Positions 12,236-24,061 of a DNA stretch of 64,000 nucleotides are shown one piece after another. Under the pieces are notes generated by a model. The model saw only the letters and a list, made by a program, of their open reading frames with translations, made no database searches and was not told where the DNA came from. How positions within the stretch are numbered: the stretch's first letter is position 1; each line of letters opens with the position of its first letter. The stretch comes from Riptortus pedestris. Taxonomy: Eukaryota > Arthropoda > Insecta > Hemiptera > Alydidae. The translations under genes were made by a program, and so were the position numbers. The stretch covers positions 70,543,501 to 70,607,500 of the forward strand of contig CM032232.1 of assembly GCA_019009955.1 (NCBI GenBank), given 5' to 3'.

Positions 12236-13174
12236 TTTAGCAGATTTCCCTTAAGGGAAATCAGCTATTGCGGTCGTACTCATGACGCGATTTTCGAACA
12301 ATTCCAAATGTCCATCGATCCTACCCAGGAGATGACGAAAATGAGGTCCGGTTAAAACTGTTTATCTATCTATCTATATAATTGTCTGTCACCAATCTAG
12401 ATGTCGTAATTTTTGTTTGATCGTAAACCAAACTCGATATTTAGTCGTTTTATGTAAAAATTAAGATCAAGTTCGTTAATGGCTTCGTTAAAGCAGACCT
12501 GCGAAAGAGGGTGCTTAGAGGGGAAGAATTTTGAAAATTTGAATTATCTCCGTTACAATAAGTCAGATCGAAAAAGTGTATAGAATGAATTTTATTGCAA
12601 ATTAAATGTAATACAAATATTGTCATACATATTTATTCTCTATCTTGAATATTAACCGAGATATATGCATTTTTTTAGTTTTCAGCCTTCAGTAACCCCC
12701 CCCCCACATCTACTCGCGTTACATAAACAATACTCTGTTATATAATAAACCACATTATTCGAAGCTTAAATACAAAATACATAGTATAAATAAAATACGA
12801 GATACATGCAAATATGTTCTTGTGACCCCCCCCCCCTCTGCGTCTTAAATTCTTGGACTACTAAAATTAGATTGATTGAAATAAAAACTATTCTGATTCA
12901 TTATAAATTACAATATAATATAGTCTACGTAGTTTTCAATAAAATTAATTTGTTATATTCTGATATGTTTCAGTTATTATTTTCTTTCCGGTGAGCCGTT
13001 GGCAGACCTGTTAGTTTACATTTCAGACGCTTCCCGTCTGAAGGTTTCTTATTATCGTTTGTATTTATTCAGTTGATATTGACTGTGCTATTGTGTTGCC
13101 ATTATACAGATTTATCTATTGTTAAACTGCACGAGGGAAATCTGCTTAGTTTACGCAGCCCCTGCGTGACGGAC
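12236..13174 (-). mobile_element. Family A (HINE-like), full-length long form (0.94 kb)
   Basis: This is the clearest full-length minus-strand copy. At the left is TTTAGCAG with the perfect palindrome GATTTCCCTTAAGGGAAATC. Next come 'gtccatcgatcctaccc', a TATC-type microsatellite at 12362-12378 in place of the usual TA tract, and the conserved central region with C-tracts at 12696-12704 and 12826-12836. At the right is 'gagggaaatctgcttagttt' and the 5' hairpin (ACGCAG ... CTGCGT) followed by GACGGAC and a T-run. It has no coding capacity. The right flank TTTT (AAAA on the element strand) matches the A-run found before other copies. Confidence 0.9.
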
Positions 13175-13330
13175 TTTTATGAAGTGCAGTAAACTATTAA
13201 CTATGAAAAACTAATTGTTTCGAGAGAAAATTTGGATAATGAACTCCAATGATGCATTCTTTACCAAGACATTTTAAAGTATTAGTTTAATCAACAGGCA
13301 GTTTTAAAGTTCATATTATATAATATTATT

Positions 13331-13560
13331 AGGGGACTCAGGTTAGCCATGTGAGTTAAAGTGTTGACCTTAATCTCACATGGTAAACCTAGAGTGGCGA
13401 GTTCGATTTTTGCCTGGGCAGAGGAATTTATTTAGTGACGGAATTCACTAAATGAAATACGTAGTCCAACCCTGGCTAGAATAGGGTGGTAATCTGTAGA
13501 GAATCCGTCCCAATTAGCCATAGTTGCAAAAAAAAAGGACGTTAATAAATAATAATAGTA
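13331..13560 (+). mobile_element. Family C tRNA-derived SINE
   Basis: It starts 'aggggactcaggttagccat' and contains a pol III box-B-like sequence (GAGTTCGATTTTTGC) followed by 'ctgggca'. A non-tRNA body contains 'ccctggctagaatagggtgg', and it ends in a TAA/AATA-rich tail. It shares start, body and tail with the copies near 19082, 27123, 34763, 47405 and 55684. Box A is weaker but plausible around 'tagccatgtgagttaaag'. Confidence 0.9.
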
Positions 13561-13768
13561 TTATTAGTTACTCACATGTGGAAATTAAGTCATTCAAAAC
13601 GTGTGAAATATTGGTTTTGTGAAGAACAACAGGTGTGTGCTCGACGACGAGTTTGCTAGCGTACGATTAATAATAAACTCGTTAAAAATATGTGTACATA
13701 AAAGCCATTAATGAGGTCAATTCGTCTGGCAAACAAGTACTTGGGCCTAAGACGCTTGCGTAATACTT

Positions 13769-13816
<48 letters not shown>

Positions 13817-13985
13817 TGTCTATTGCTCATTTGGAGAACGGTTGATATTCAAGTGAAAGCAACAAAATTGTTGTTAGTATAAACCTGTCTTTAGAGGAAG
13901 CCATTATATTCGCAATTACTGAAGTTTATGCCCGGCATAATCATTATACTGGATTAGATAGGCCGGTATAAAGAATTAATTTGCA
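13561..13985. other. Unannotated sequence with GT microsatellite at 13772-13814
   Basis: Short unique stretch between a SINE and a LINE remnant. It contains an uninterrupted GT tract of about 21 units. Nothing else recognised. Confidence 0.5.
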
Positions 13986-14672
13986 AAGGAGAATTCAGCA
14001 AACAGAATATCCCTTAAATGAAGAAGTAAATTTGGCGATTTAACCTGCATTCTCGACAAACAGGCTATAACCAATGACTTCAAGTAATAGACACTCTAGG
14101 AGAGAAGAAATTGTTCTTAAACGCCTACGCAAAGGATACACTAGACTAACGCATTCATATCTACTGAGCAGGGAAGATGAACCTATATGTCGCTACTGCA
14201 ACAGAACGCTGACTGTAAAACACATACTAACTGACTGCACACAAGTAAAAACTTATCCATGGCCCACAAATGTACGCGAACTACTAGCCGACAGTAGCCA
14301 ATTTATAGATGATGTTTTTAAGTATTTAAGAAATAATGGATTTTTGATGAAATATAAAAGCTGTTATTTTCCATAATGAAAGTTATATATAGCAAGCACT
14401 GTACGTGGATTGTAAGTTTTGCCTCCTTAGAGTTTAACTATTTCTTTTAGTTTTTCTTTTAATATTTTTTTTAATATATTTTTTGTTCTCATGTTGTAAA
14501 TATACTAACAATTTATATTTAGTTATGTCCATTCTACTTATTTTGTACATTTGTAAAATTTAGCTGTGTAAAAATTTTAATATTTATTTAATTTTGTAAA
14601 ACTATACTCAAACATGATAAAATCGGAATCGCCATTGTAGCGGCATCTTAAATAAATAATAATAATATAACC
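13986..14672 (+). mobile_element. RNase H-type LINE, 3' end with C-terminal zinc-finger-like motif
   Basis: The open frame at 14074-14376 (100 aa) carries the typical end of ORF2 in RNase H-bearing (I-group-like) LINEs: 'RLRKGYTRLTHSYLL' followed by C-R-Y-C, seven residues, H, four residues, C (CX2CX7HX4C), with 'LTVKHILTDC'. A 3' untranslated region of about 280 bp follows, ending in an AATA-rich tail near 14655-14672. The same C-terminal motif recurs at 17899-18153 and 28494-28835. The upstream reverse transcriptase is absent. The family is confident, the clade less so. Confidence 0.85.
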
Positions 14673-16423
14673 AATGATTTTTAATAAATAATTCTACATT
14701 TCCTACTTATTAATAATTTTAACTGTTGCTTTTTACTTACTCTCATTTACTAGGTAAAGAAAGTATTGCAATCGCACAAAATTTAGTTTTTAACGGCGAT
14801 ATCCACTTTTTGACTAGCCCTGAATGCATCATGACTAGGCTTTAGAAAATTGGAATTTCATTTTAAAAGCTGATGTATCTTGAACTGTTTCACCAAAAAA
14901 TCTCACAACGAGACTAGTGGACTCACTGGAACTATAGACACACAAGATGCGACACAACTTCACACAGAATTCTAAAATACAACACGTTACACTGACACAT
15001 TAACAGAAACACTACTAGCTCTTTCGTCTTTTAGCCTACTGTCCGTCTATCATTAGTTTTACCCTGTCTATCAGTATCGACCTGCACAGATCATCTTCAG
15101 CACGTCTCAGACAACCAACGCCTAATAATACATAATAAATGACAGAAAAAGGCAATCTTTACCCAAAATACTTGTCCTATCCCACATCACAGCCCGGTAT
15201 GTATGTGTTTATCCCGTGTATATGCGAGTGTACATGAGGTACTTGTTTTTATTTTGCATATTTCCACGTTTTTAATTAATTTAGTTTTCTTTGCATGCCC
15301 TTCCCCTCCGCATGCTTTTTCTTTTGGCCATTCTTCTTTAGTCAGGCATAGGGAAGAAAAAAGAAGAAATAACTAAAAACTGTTTCACCTTTCCATACGA
15401 TTAAGGTCAACTAATGGGGGAAATGTTCCGTACTTATTAAGGATTCAGAAGATTTTTATATTTACATAAATATAACTACAAATTATGATCAATACCATTC
15501 TTTGTTCTAGTACATGAAAATATACGGCAAACCATTTCGTATTCAATTCTAAAGAGTAAGAAGAAGTAATGTGGTGCACACATCAGAATTGTTGTACTTT
15601 AAGGATCCCAAAAAATCTCCATAATGTGAACGGAGCCTCGAAAATAAATCCAAAATACGTCTAAAAAATGTTTAAACCATTTTGAATAGCAGGTACACTA
15701 TCTTACAAAACGAGTATACGGGCATATGTCTTGATAGCCTTTTATGGAATTATTTGACAATGAAGGATTATCCGTTTCTCTAATTTCAACAAATTCACCC
15801 ATATTATTGTACGATTAGAATAATTTGATGGCACTGATCAGTACAGGGAAACATATTTGAACAATTTAAGGTTCTCATTAAATAAACCAACCTCTAGTTA
15901 ATGCCTTTTAGCAAATACTTGACGTTGATTGCTGGAGCTTCTGAGTGGCACAGACTCCATGCAGAGAGCGCTGAAGATGATGGTTTTCCCTTGAAAATAT
16001 GTTCGCCAGTAGAAAACAAATACCAGTGAAGGTTGACCTTTTCTCGAAAACGTAAACTTGACAGAATTCTTGGTTATTGGAATAGTCGTTAGAAACTCTG
16101 TGAAAATGAATTTATCGGAAATTTAACTTGAGTTAAGCAATGTAACAGTTTGTAAATTTATAGCCTTTATTTATAGTATCGTGAAATATAAAGCGGATAA
16201 AAGTTTCATTTGATATATAGACAGGAGAGTTATATACTGCCTGGTGTAATTCATCGCAGCGGTACTGGAGGGTAATTTTGACAGTGAGAAAGCTTTGTTG
16301 TAAAAGCGGGCGGAAAAGAAAATGTTTTTGAAGAACTGAGGGTGCGATACTAGCGGAGATGTGACCTCCAAACCTCGAGCAGCGGCAGAGAAACCGGCCG
16401 GCTTCCAGTGACCTGCCTTCTCT

Positions 16424-16425
<2 letters not shown>
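14673..16425. other. Unannotated sequence
   Basis: AT-rich sequence in which I recognise no repeat family, protein motif or RNA gene. The only larger open frame (85 aa, minus, 16171-16428) has no recognisable motif. Confidence 0.4.
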
Positions 16426-16489
<64 letters not shown>

Positions 16490-16509
16490 CTCTCTCCTCT
16501 CTCTCTCTT

Positions 16510-16541
<32 letters not shown>

Positions 16542-16552
16542 GCCCCCTCTTT
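16426..16552. repeat. CT microsatellite
   Basis: Nearly pure CT dinucleotides with a few CC interruptions. It produces a meaningless Ser-Leu repeat in translation. The strand asymmetry gives a polypyrimidine/polypurine tract. Confidence 0.95.
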
Positions 16553-16639
16553 CTAGTTCTTCTCTTCCCCCGCCTTACCTTAGGGCACCCCTTTTTGCGG
16601 ATAACGAGGTCTATCTTTAAAACTTAGGACGTACACTAC

Positions 16640-18374
16640 AACCTCTACACTGTCTGGCCAAGAAAAAATACAAGAAACAATAAACCTCCATGAAACATGG
16701 AGTGTCAAAATTGGCTTGACATTCTCATCAGCAAAAACTCAAACCACACTATTTACACAAAAAAGAAAAGACATTTAAACAATGAAACCACAAAGAAATT
16801 ACATACAATGAAATTCTTAGGCATGACCTTTGACAAACACCTAACATTGGTACCCCACTTGAAGGATCTTGTCAACAAATGTAGAAAATCCTTACATTTT
16901 TTGAGAATCATAAGTAACACTAAATGAGGAGATGACAGGAAAGTAATATTAAACTTCTATCGATGTTACATCCGATCTCATTTGGATTATGGAAGTATAG
17001 CATACTCGTCTGCCAAGCCCAATACACTCAAAATACTCAACACAATTCAAAATACAGGTATTCGATTAGCAATAGGCGCCTTCAGGTCCAGCCCTATTGA
17101 AAGTATTCTTGTTGAAGCTGGTGAACCAGCATTACAAAGCAGAAGACTGCTATTAATGGCAAAGTACTATAACAGAATCCAAGCGTTCCCTGAGGGATGT
17201 TGCAAGGATGAAATTTTGCAAAACCCATTCATTGCACTATATGAAAACTAACCCTCACATATCCGCCCTTTCTATATAGTGAAGGTTTATTTGGTATCCA
17301 AAGCGTGAATATATTCCCTCTAAGGATACCTAAAACACCTCCTTGGCTTATTAAGTACGTTGTAGATCTATCGTTAACCAAGGTTAAAAAATCAGACACA
17401 TTATCAACAATATACTACAAAAATCACTTCAAAATGTTTTTAGCAAAGAAAAACTTCCATTCTGTTTGGTATACTGACGGATCCAATAGCTATGACAAAG
17501 ACGGATCTGCAGCAGTCACAGAAAGAGAAGTTTTTTCAGAAACGTTCCATCCTACTATGGTATACTTGGAGCTGAACTCCACGCAACTTGATTGGCACTT
17601 AAAAACATGACACCTACATCATCACAGCCCAAACACACACTAATTCGTTCAGATTCACTAAGTTTATTATTAACCCTCCGAGACATTTACATCACTCACC
17701 CAATAGCACCAAACATAACAGAAGAAATTCATAAACAGCAAACATACCAAAATACAATTACCCTATATTGGCTGCCAGGACCTTGGACTTAGTACGACAG
17801 CAGACTAGTAGGCTAAACTAATTACTCAACCAACTTATTATACGAAGACATAGTGAGACATATACGCCACTGAATCCTCTAAACAAATAGCAATCAGAAT
17901 GGATGTTGTTCTTGCCAGACTCAGGATCGGCCACACATACCTGACACATAGGCACTTAATGACAAGGACTGATAACCCTATATGCAAATACTGCAACAAA
18001 CACCTTACGATAAAACACATACTGACAGACTGCATCCAACGAAAAAACCTTCACATACCCCACGATATAACAGAACTATTAACTGACAGCAGCCAATATA
18101 TTCCACAAGTACTAACATATCTGAACCACATAAACATTTACAAAAACATATAGTACAGAATAGAATAGGTCTACAGCATACTTAAAAATATTTAAAAGGG
18201 TTAACTTTTATTATATTCTTTAGACAAAGCACGAATATGAGAAACAATCAGATATTAAATAAATATTTTCCATAATATTGTACAACAAAGGTTAGTGCAC
18301 GAAGGAGTAAATACATTATTTTAATTATGCCAATCACCATCGCTGAGGGGCACAAACCAAATAAATAATAAATT
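16640..18374 (+). mobile_element. RNase H-type LINE (I-group-like), degenerate 1.7-kb 3' half
   Basis: Successive frames give the C-terminal half of ORF2 in the expected order. Reverse transcriptase: 'MKFLGMTFDKHLTLVPHL' near 16808. Thumb: 'LDYGSIAYSSA' near 16982, then 'ILNTIQNTGIRLAIGAFRSS'. RNase H: 'WYTDGSNS' at 17467-17490, where D is the first catalytic acid, then 'ALKNM', 'RSDSLSLLL' and 'WLPGPW'. C-terminal zinc motif: 'CKYCNKHLTIKHILTDC' in 17899-18153. The first two pieces share a frame across an in-frame TGA at 16925; later pieces are shifted, so several frameshifts separate domains. It ends 'gctgaggggcacaaacc' plus an AATA-rich tail. The element is dead. The RNase H domain excludes simple jockey types; exact clade needs a tree. 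Confidence 0.9.
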
Positions 18375-19081
18375 AAATATTCTGTGTCAAATACTATAGG
18401 GGTCTACGATTAGGTGTTATTCTACTTCTCTTCAGAATACCTAAAAAACAATACTACCAGTTCAATATACTAACTTTCTACGAATTTTTTTCATACCTAC
18501 ATGAATAATAATAATATTTTAAGTGTGGAATGTGTAATCGTAAATAACTCAGCTATCACTAACCAAGTCGATTATGTTATATAGACAATGTTATTTATTA
18601 ACGATTTTCCTTCCAATATATTATTATATAAATTTTTCTCTAACTCGAAAATGACGGAAATTATTGATAATTTTAGGTTTTCAGAGTTCAATTAACTCCC
18701 ACTACTACATATGGTATTTTCAGTTTTATGCTATATACTAGCCATCTCATGTTTGGTCTAAATATTTTAGTTTTATTTCTAGACATTCAGAGGCATTTTT
18801 GCACCTTGCCTACATCACCTCAATCCAACACTCTATAGCTTGACGAACGTCTACAGTGGAGGGAAACTTCTATAAACACTTAAGTTCGTTTTATTTTAAC
18901 TGGAGTATTACTAAAGCTATTTGTAATTTATCGTCTTCAGTCGTGAGCAAACCTTCTCGCCTGATGTGACACTTAAATTAGACTACATTTCACTAATAAT
19001 CGCATGATCTGTTTCAATTTCAAGTCATATTTAAAAATAACTCTTTCTAAAAAAATTATTTCTTAACGACCGCTTTCTGCT
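18375..19081. other. Unannotated sequence
   Basis: AT-rich, no recognisable repeats or coding motifs. Confidence 0.45.
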
Positions 19082-19262
19082 ACTAAGGCTAATTGGGACG
19101 GGTTATCTACAGGTTACGTCCCTTTTCTATCTAGGTTGGAGCTAATGAGTTTGTCCCTAAATAAATTCCTATTACACAGGTGCGAATCTATCTCACGACT
19201 CTAGCTTTGCCAAGTGAGATAAAGATCAACACCTTAACTGGCATGGCTAACCTGAGCCATCG
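19082..19262 (-). mobile_element. Family C tRNA-derived SINE
   Basis: The reverse complement aligns with the copies at 13331 and 27123. The start is 'gctcaggttagcca' at the right edge, box-B is degraded ('gatagattcgcacc'), and the tail region with 'cccgtcccaattagcctta'-like sequence is at the left edge. More diverged than the other copies. Confidence 0.8.
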
Positions 19263-19450
19263 CTCCTTCTAAAGCATAAATGTAAAGAAGAGTGATGGAC
19301 GTCATCTCCAACAAGTACCATATCAGACTCTTTTATCATATTGATAAGAATACTACGAATTTCTCTAATGATGGAAAGTTACAGGGTCTACCCAAATGTG
19401 TTTTGGGCACCGTGAAAGTTTATACTTGGACTCGTTTTATTTATTTTTTT

Positions 19451-19495
<45 letters not shown>

Positions 19496-20140
19496 GCCGC
19501 TTTACTTTTTATGTGGGAAGTATGAACATAGCTTCTTGATCAGAGAATAACAGATATGCTAATGATCCAATTAACAACCTTGGGGTACTCCATAAACTAT
19601 TAAACTTACTTATCAGATTCTGAAAATACATTATCTTGTTTTGGTATTTTTGATTTATGTTTCAATAATGACTGGAGAAAAAAAAAATGTATATGAATAT
19701 TTATAAAGTTGTCTAATGGCCATGCAAACGTAATCTCACACTTTCTTAGCGGACTAAATTAGTATAGTACATAATTACTATAATTATAATGTGACCTGAT
19801 TAATATAATTTAATTTGAATAGGACCCCATAAATTACAGAAAGGTTTCTTTTTTTCAGGGCAAAGTTAAAGTATAAAAGAAATAGTATTTCAGTTATTAT
19901 TATCATTATAATATCTTGAAATATACTTTACAGTAGTTTATTACTAGTGAAAATATGTGCTTGTTATGTAAGAGGTACAACAACGACTTAAGAAATTGTT
20001 GAAAAGTTTTTGTGTTGTTCATTCTTCCAAACATTCGCCAAAATATACAATATCCAATGCATATTGGCTTATGGGTTTTAGCTATTCAAGAAATTCAATC
20101 CTATAATGAAAAATCTGGCATCCTTTACATAAAGGAAAAA
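19263..20140. other. Unannotated sequence with TA tract at 19455-19490
   Basis: No family recognised on either side of the TA tract. The 66-aa frame at 19292-19492 ends in the TA tract and has no motif. Confidence 0.45.
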
Positions 20141-20162
20141 TAAAGCTGTCCCATTAAAAAAA

Positions 20163-20606
20163 GCCCGTCACGCAGGGGCGTCCTGCGTAAACTAAGCAGA
20201 TTTCCCACGTGAAGTTTTACAAAAGAGAAATTTCACGAGAGCCGAACAGTTAAGGAAACGGCCTAACTAGCTTTTGGCTGGAAAGTCACTCGTCCGTTAG
20301 CCGCCCAGATTTAATAAAAATGCAAATATCTCGGTTAATATTCAAGATAGAGAATAAATATATATATAACAATATTTATAGTAAATTTAATTTGCAATAA
20401 GATTGATTCTATACAATTTTTCTATCCGACTTGTAGTAACGGAGATAATTCAAATTTTCGAAAATCCTCCCCACTAAACCCCCCCCCTTCCCATTTCGTC
20501 CGATTTCAGGCGTTAACGATCTTGATCTTTCTTTTTACATAAAACGACTAAATATCGAGTTTGGTAACGATCAAACAAAAATTACGACCGCTAGAGCGGT
20601 AAGAGG

Positions 20607-20669
<63 letters not shown>

Positions 20670-20800
20670 ATATAGTATATATGCAGTTTTAACGGACCTC
20701 ATTTTCGTCATCTACTAGGTAGGATCGATGGACATTTGAAGAAAAATTCCGTCATGAGTACAGCCTGAATAGCTAATATCTCTTAAGGGAAATCTGCTAA
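20163..20800 (+). mobile_element. Family A (HINE-like), short form, both termini present
   Basis: It begins GCCCGTCACGCAGGGG (T to C in the terminal GTCC) after an A-run, then the subterminal GCAGATTTCCC. It continues with the short-form block 'gagccgaacagttaaggaaa', the central region, the palindromic CCGCTAGAGCGG, a TA tract at 20611-20662, 'taggatcgatggacatttga', and the 3' end 'cttaagggaaatctgctaa'. The first arm of the 3' palindrome is damaged ('taatatctct'). It is flanked by a 20-bp imperfect direct repeat (20141-20160 and 20801-20820). Confidence 0.9.
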
Positions 20801-20869
20801 TAAAGTCTTCCCATTAAGAAAGTGAAAAATCAGCTAAACATTTTCGAGTAAAGAACGAAAAATATTAAT

Positions 20870-21318
20870 TGATGACGCCAACACATGACGTATTTGCATG
20901 TATCTCACAAACTAAATGTCCAATGATAACCATATATGGTATTTAACCTTGGAATGCAGTGGTTCATGATATAACGGTTTATTGTTAGTATGACTAGAGT
21001 AGGAGTGGGGGTTTACTGAAAACCAAAAACTATAACATCCAAATATCTTGGTTAATATTCATGATACCGAAAATATATATTGAATAACATTTATTGAGCA
21101 TTCAATTTTCAATAAAATTATTGCTATACAATCTTTCGATCTGACGTAGGTAAATAGAGATATTTTTTTTTTTTTTCATTACCTCTCCCTCTTAACCCAA
21201 ACTCCCATTCGTTCGATTTCTGACATTAACGAAATTGATCTTCATTTTCCCATAAATCGTTTAAATATGGAGTATGGTATTGATCAAACCAAAATTGCAA
21301 CCACTAGAGCTTTAACAG

Positions 21319-21384
<66 letters not shown>
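20870..21384 (+). mobile_element. Family A (HINE-like), long-form central part
   Basis: It contains the long-form blocks 'gtatttgcatgtatctcac', 'gagtaggagtgggggtttac', 'ttggttaatattcatgat' and 'accactagagctttaacaga', and runs into a TA tract (21324-21384). The 3' part after the microsatellite is missing; the tract joins directly to the tail of an R2-type LINE. The 5' terminus is also gone. Confidence 0.8.
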
Positions 21385-21388
<4 letters not shown>

Positions 21389-21835
21389 CGGCACTCCAAG
21401 AAGAGCGGATATTATAGCCATCACGAAAAATGAAAAAAGGATGAAAATTCTGGATCCTACTGTCCGTTTTGAGATTAACAAAAAGCAAGCAGACGAGGTG
21501 AACCAGGAGAAGAAAAGCATATATGAACCTTGTTGCCCCTATTTCATAGAGAAATACGAAATCCAAGACTGGACAGTTATGGGGCTACTGTTCGGCTCAA
21601 GAGGAGTCCTCCATCAAAAAACGGCGAAGATACTAATAGAACAAGGGCTAACAAACGATGATATGAAGAATTTATCCTCACTTATTCTAAAATCATCAAT
21701 AAGAATTCTCCATCATCATTTATATAAAAAATAAAGATAAAAATAATAAGCTGCACTCTCACCTGAGATACCTCCCTAATTTACAATATTCAAATTATTC
21801 CAACTTTTCGCATACAATTTAAATAAAATTTAAAA
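21385..21835 (+). pseudogene. R2-type LINE, C-terminal endonuclease fragment
   Basis: About 115 codons (21385-21734) read '...RRADIIAITKNEKRM', 'ILDPTVRFEI', 'YEPCCPYFIEKYEI' and 'VMGLLFGSRGV', ending in a stop at 21732-21734. The D-I-I/D-P-T-V-R-F-E pattern followed by G-L-L-x-G-x-R-G is the end of the restriction-enzyme-like endonuclease region of R2-type retrotransposons as commonly seen in insect genomes. Reverse transcriptase and zinc fingers are missing. The frame is open upstream only through the TA tract (Ile-Tyr repeats) into family A, so the apparent 155-aa protein is an accidental fusion. Family assignment is from memory of motifs. Confidence 0.7.
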
Positions 21836-21916
21836 AAAAAATATTATTACCAGAAATTGGCAGATTAGGAGGCTGACCATACAGGTACCCTCAGAAGGAG
21901 GGCAGCTTATTTTGTT

Positions 21917-21923
<7 letters not shown>

Positions 21924-21990
<67 letters not shown>

Positions 21991-22012
21991 AGTTTAGAAC
22001 GGACCTCATTTT
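21924..22012 (+). mobile_element. Family A remnant: microsatellite plus 3' flank
   Basis: A TA tract is followed by 'agtttagaacggacctcatt', the family A sequence 3' of the microsatellite. The copy then breaks off at 'ttttctgctaa'. That could be an internal deletion joined to the terminal TGCTAA. Confidence 0.7.
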
Positions 22013-22330
22013 CTGCTAATTCTGTCCTATATTCTCTCTGACATTGTTCTCAGAGACCTTCTTTCAGATTACATATGTTGCAAATACACGCACCAATTGC
22101 TCGGTCCCTAGGGGTAATTGGTTCAATTGAGTGTATGCTCCTGGTGTTGCAATTTGTTTTTTTTTTTTTTTTATTATTCATGGACGAAAAATGGTTTGCT
22201 TTGTCTAACTTAGGCATATTCTCTTACTTAAAAATCTCTTAGCAGATTTTCTTCAAATGTCCATCGATCATACCCAGGAGATGACAAAATGATGTCCGTT
22301 TGAAATCAATATATATATATATATAGATAT

Positions 22331-24012
22331 ACTAGCTAAGGTACCCGGCGATGCCCGGGAAATTATTGTTAACTGACTAACGATGGTATTTTGATAGTAA
22401 GACTTCAAGGAGTACAATTACACTGCCCTCCATGACGTAATGATTTTCCGAAATAGCCAACCCTGAAGGGTAACTTTTGGGGATTAATAGAATAAAAATT
22501 TTATTTTTGAAGGATAAATGAAAATATCTTCCTAATTTATCCTTCTACACTTTATGACTCACCGTTTTTCAATAATTCAAACCATAATCATGGGTAGCAT
22601 TTATTACAATTAAATATCATCCATAATGAACATATTTTCTTTCAAAAGCCTACCCGAGCTCAAATAGTTCAGGCAAAGTTTTGCACGTAAGATTATATTT
22701 GCAATAGTGAATCTCACTGGAAATCACTTCCATCAATGCCAGACAGGAAATAAGTAAACTCAATTAACTGGTAAGGCTCCCGTCATCTTCAGCTCCCGCA
22801 TTAGACTTCTCGCTTTTCAGCCTCTTTTATAATCCCCACTCTCGTTTGGAACTAAAATTTTTAATATAGCTTATAATCATGGAAGATTTAATGCTCATTG
22901 ACATACCGAGTTTTGCTAAGTTCAGTCCAATCGTTAGTGTCCAACAAAATTGTTGGCTCCCGCTTTAGATTTTAGTGTATATCACGTTTATACTTTTCTA
23001 TACGACAAAAGTGAATATAACAAAAGTTACTTTAAATAAAAAAATAAACAACTTTTGTTATGTGCATATTTGCCGAAACCCCAATAGGAAACAAAATATC
23101 ACTATATTTAATTTCAGGCCTCCCTTATAACCCCCACTCCTGCCCGTCCCTAGAAATGTTAGTATGGATTATTATATGGAAGGCGTTAGTGCTAATTCAC
23201 ATACCGAGTTTGGTTTAGTTCGGTTGAGTTTTTTTTGCCAAATAAAATTGTTGACTTCCGCAGTAGTTTTTAACGTATAACTCATTTATACATAGGTATA
23301 CAACAAAAGTGTATATAACAAAAGTTACTCTAAATGACAAAATAAACAACTTTTGTTATGAGCTTATTTGCCGAAAAACCAATAGGAAACGAAATATCGC
23401 TATTTTTAATTTCAGGCCTCCCTTAAAACCCCCACTCCTGCCCGTCCCTAGAAATGTTAGTATGGCTTATTATAAGGAAATCGTTAGTATTAATTCACAT
23501 AGCGAGTTTGGTTCAGTTCGGTTGAGTCTTTTGAGCCAAATAAAATTGTGGACTCCCGCTATAGTTTTTAGCGTATAACTCATTTATAATTCCGTATACG
23601 GCAAAAGTACATATAACAAAAGTTACTCTAAATTACAAAATAAACAACTTTTGTTATATGCATATTTGCTGAAAAAGCAATAGGAAACGAAATATCGCTA
23701 TTTTTAATTTCAGGCCTCCCTTATAACCCCCACTCCTGTTCGTCTTAGAGAATATTAATATAGCCTAAAGTCTAAGTTGGGCTAGTAGTAATAAACATAC
23801 CAAGTTTCATAAAATTCGGTTCAGCCGTTTATGCGTGAAAAGGTAACAAACAAACAAACAAACAAATAAACAAACAAACAAATAAACAAACAAACAAACA
23901 AACAGACACCAAAGAAACAAAATGCAGTTATGGTGTCTATGACATGTGAAACGAAAAGTTATCGTGAAATTTCGCGAAAAAAATCAATGTACAGACAGAG
24001 GTTACAATTTTA
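22331..24012 (+). mobile_element. Family B (RTE-like non-autonomous), copy 1
   Basis: It begins ACTAGCTAAGGTACCCGGCG, with a hairpin of CCCGG/CCGGG. It has four tandem units of about 297 bp marked by 'ggcctcccttataaccccca' near 22824 (diverged), 23118, 23416 and 23713. It ends with 'aaattcggttcagccgttta', an AAAC-rich stretch (23848-23905), and a terminal block up to 'cagaggttacaattttatat'. The 'ataccaagtttcat...cggttcagccgttt' plus AAAC-rich end resembles the 3' ends of RTE-type repeats common in arthropods. It is probably a non-autonomous derivative. Bounded by TA tracts on both sides. Confidence 0.8.
23848..23905 (+). repeat. AAAC/AAAT tandem tract in family B
   Basis: A simple tetranucleotide repeat that is part of the 3' region of family B. 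It is reduced to a few units in the copies at 40359 and 62347. Confidence 0.9.
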
Positions 24013-24021
24013 TATATATAT

Positions 24022-24056
<35 letters not shown>
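24013..24056. repeat. TA tract at the centre of a large inverted repeat
   Basis: The TA tract lies between two family B copies facing each other tail to tail. About 90 bp on either side (from about 23925 and to about 24140) are almost perfect reverse complements, so both strands read the same 66-codon frame. Confidence 0.95.

Positions 24057-24061
<5 letters not shown>

Noticed and set aside
16408..16620. Ser-Leu repeat protein
   Set aside because: Translation of a CT microsatellite.
21284..21520. Minus-strand open frame with Ile-Tyr repeats
   Set aside because: Created by the TA tract and antisense to the R2-type endonuclease fragment.
22331..22370. Classical terminal inverted repeat of a DNA transposon at the family B head (CCCGG hairpin)
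   Set aside because: The hairpin is local; the opposite end of B does not carry its complement, and the AAAC-rich tail points to a retroelement-like origin.
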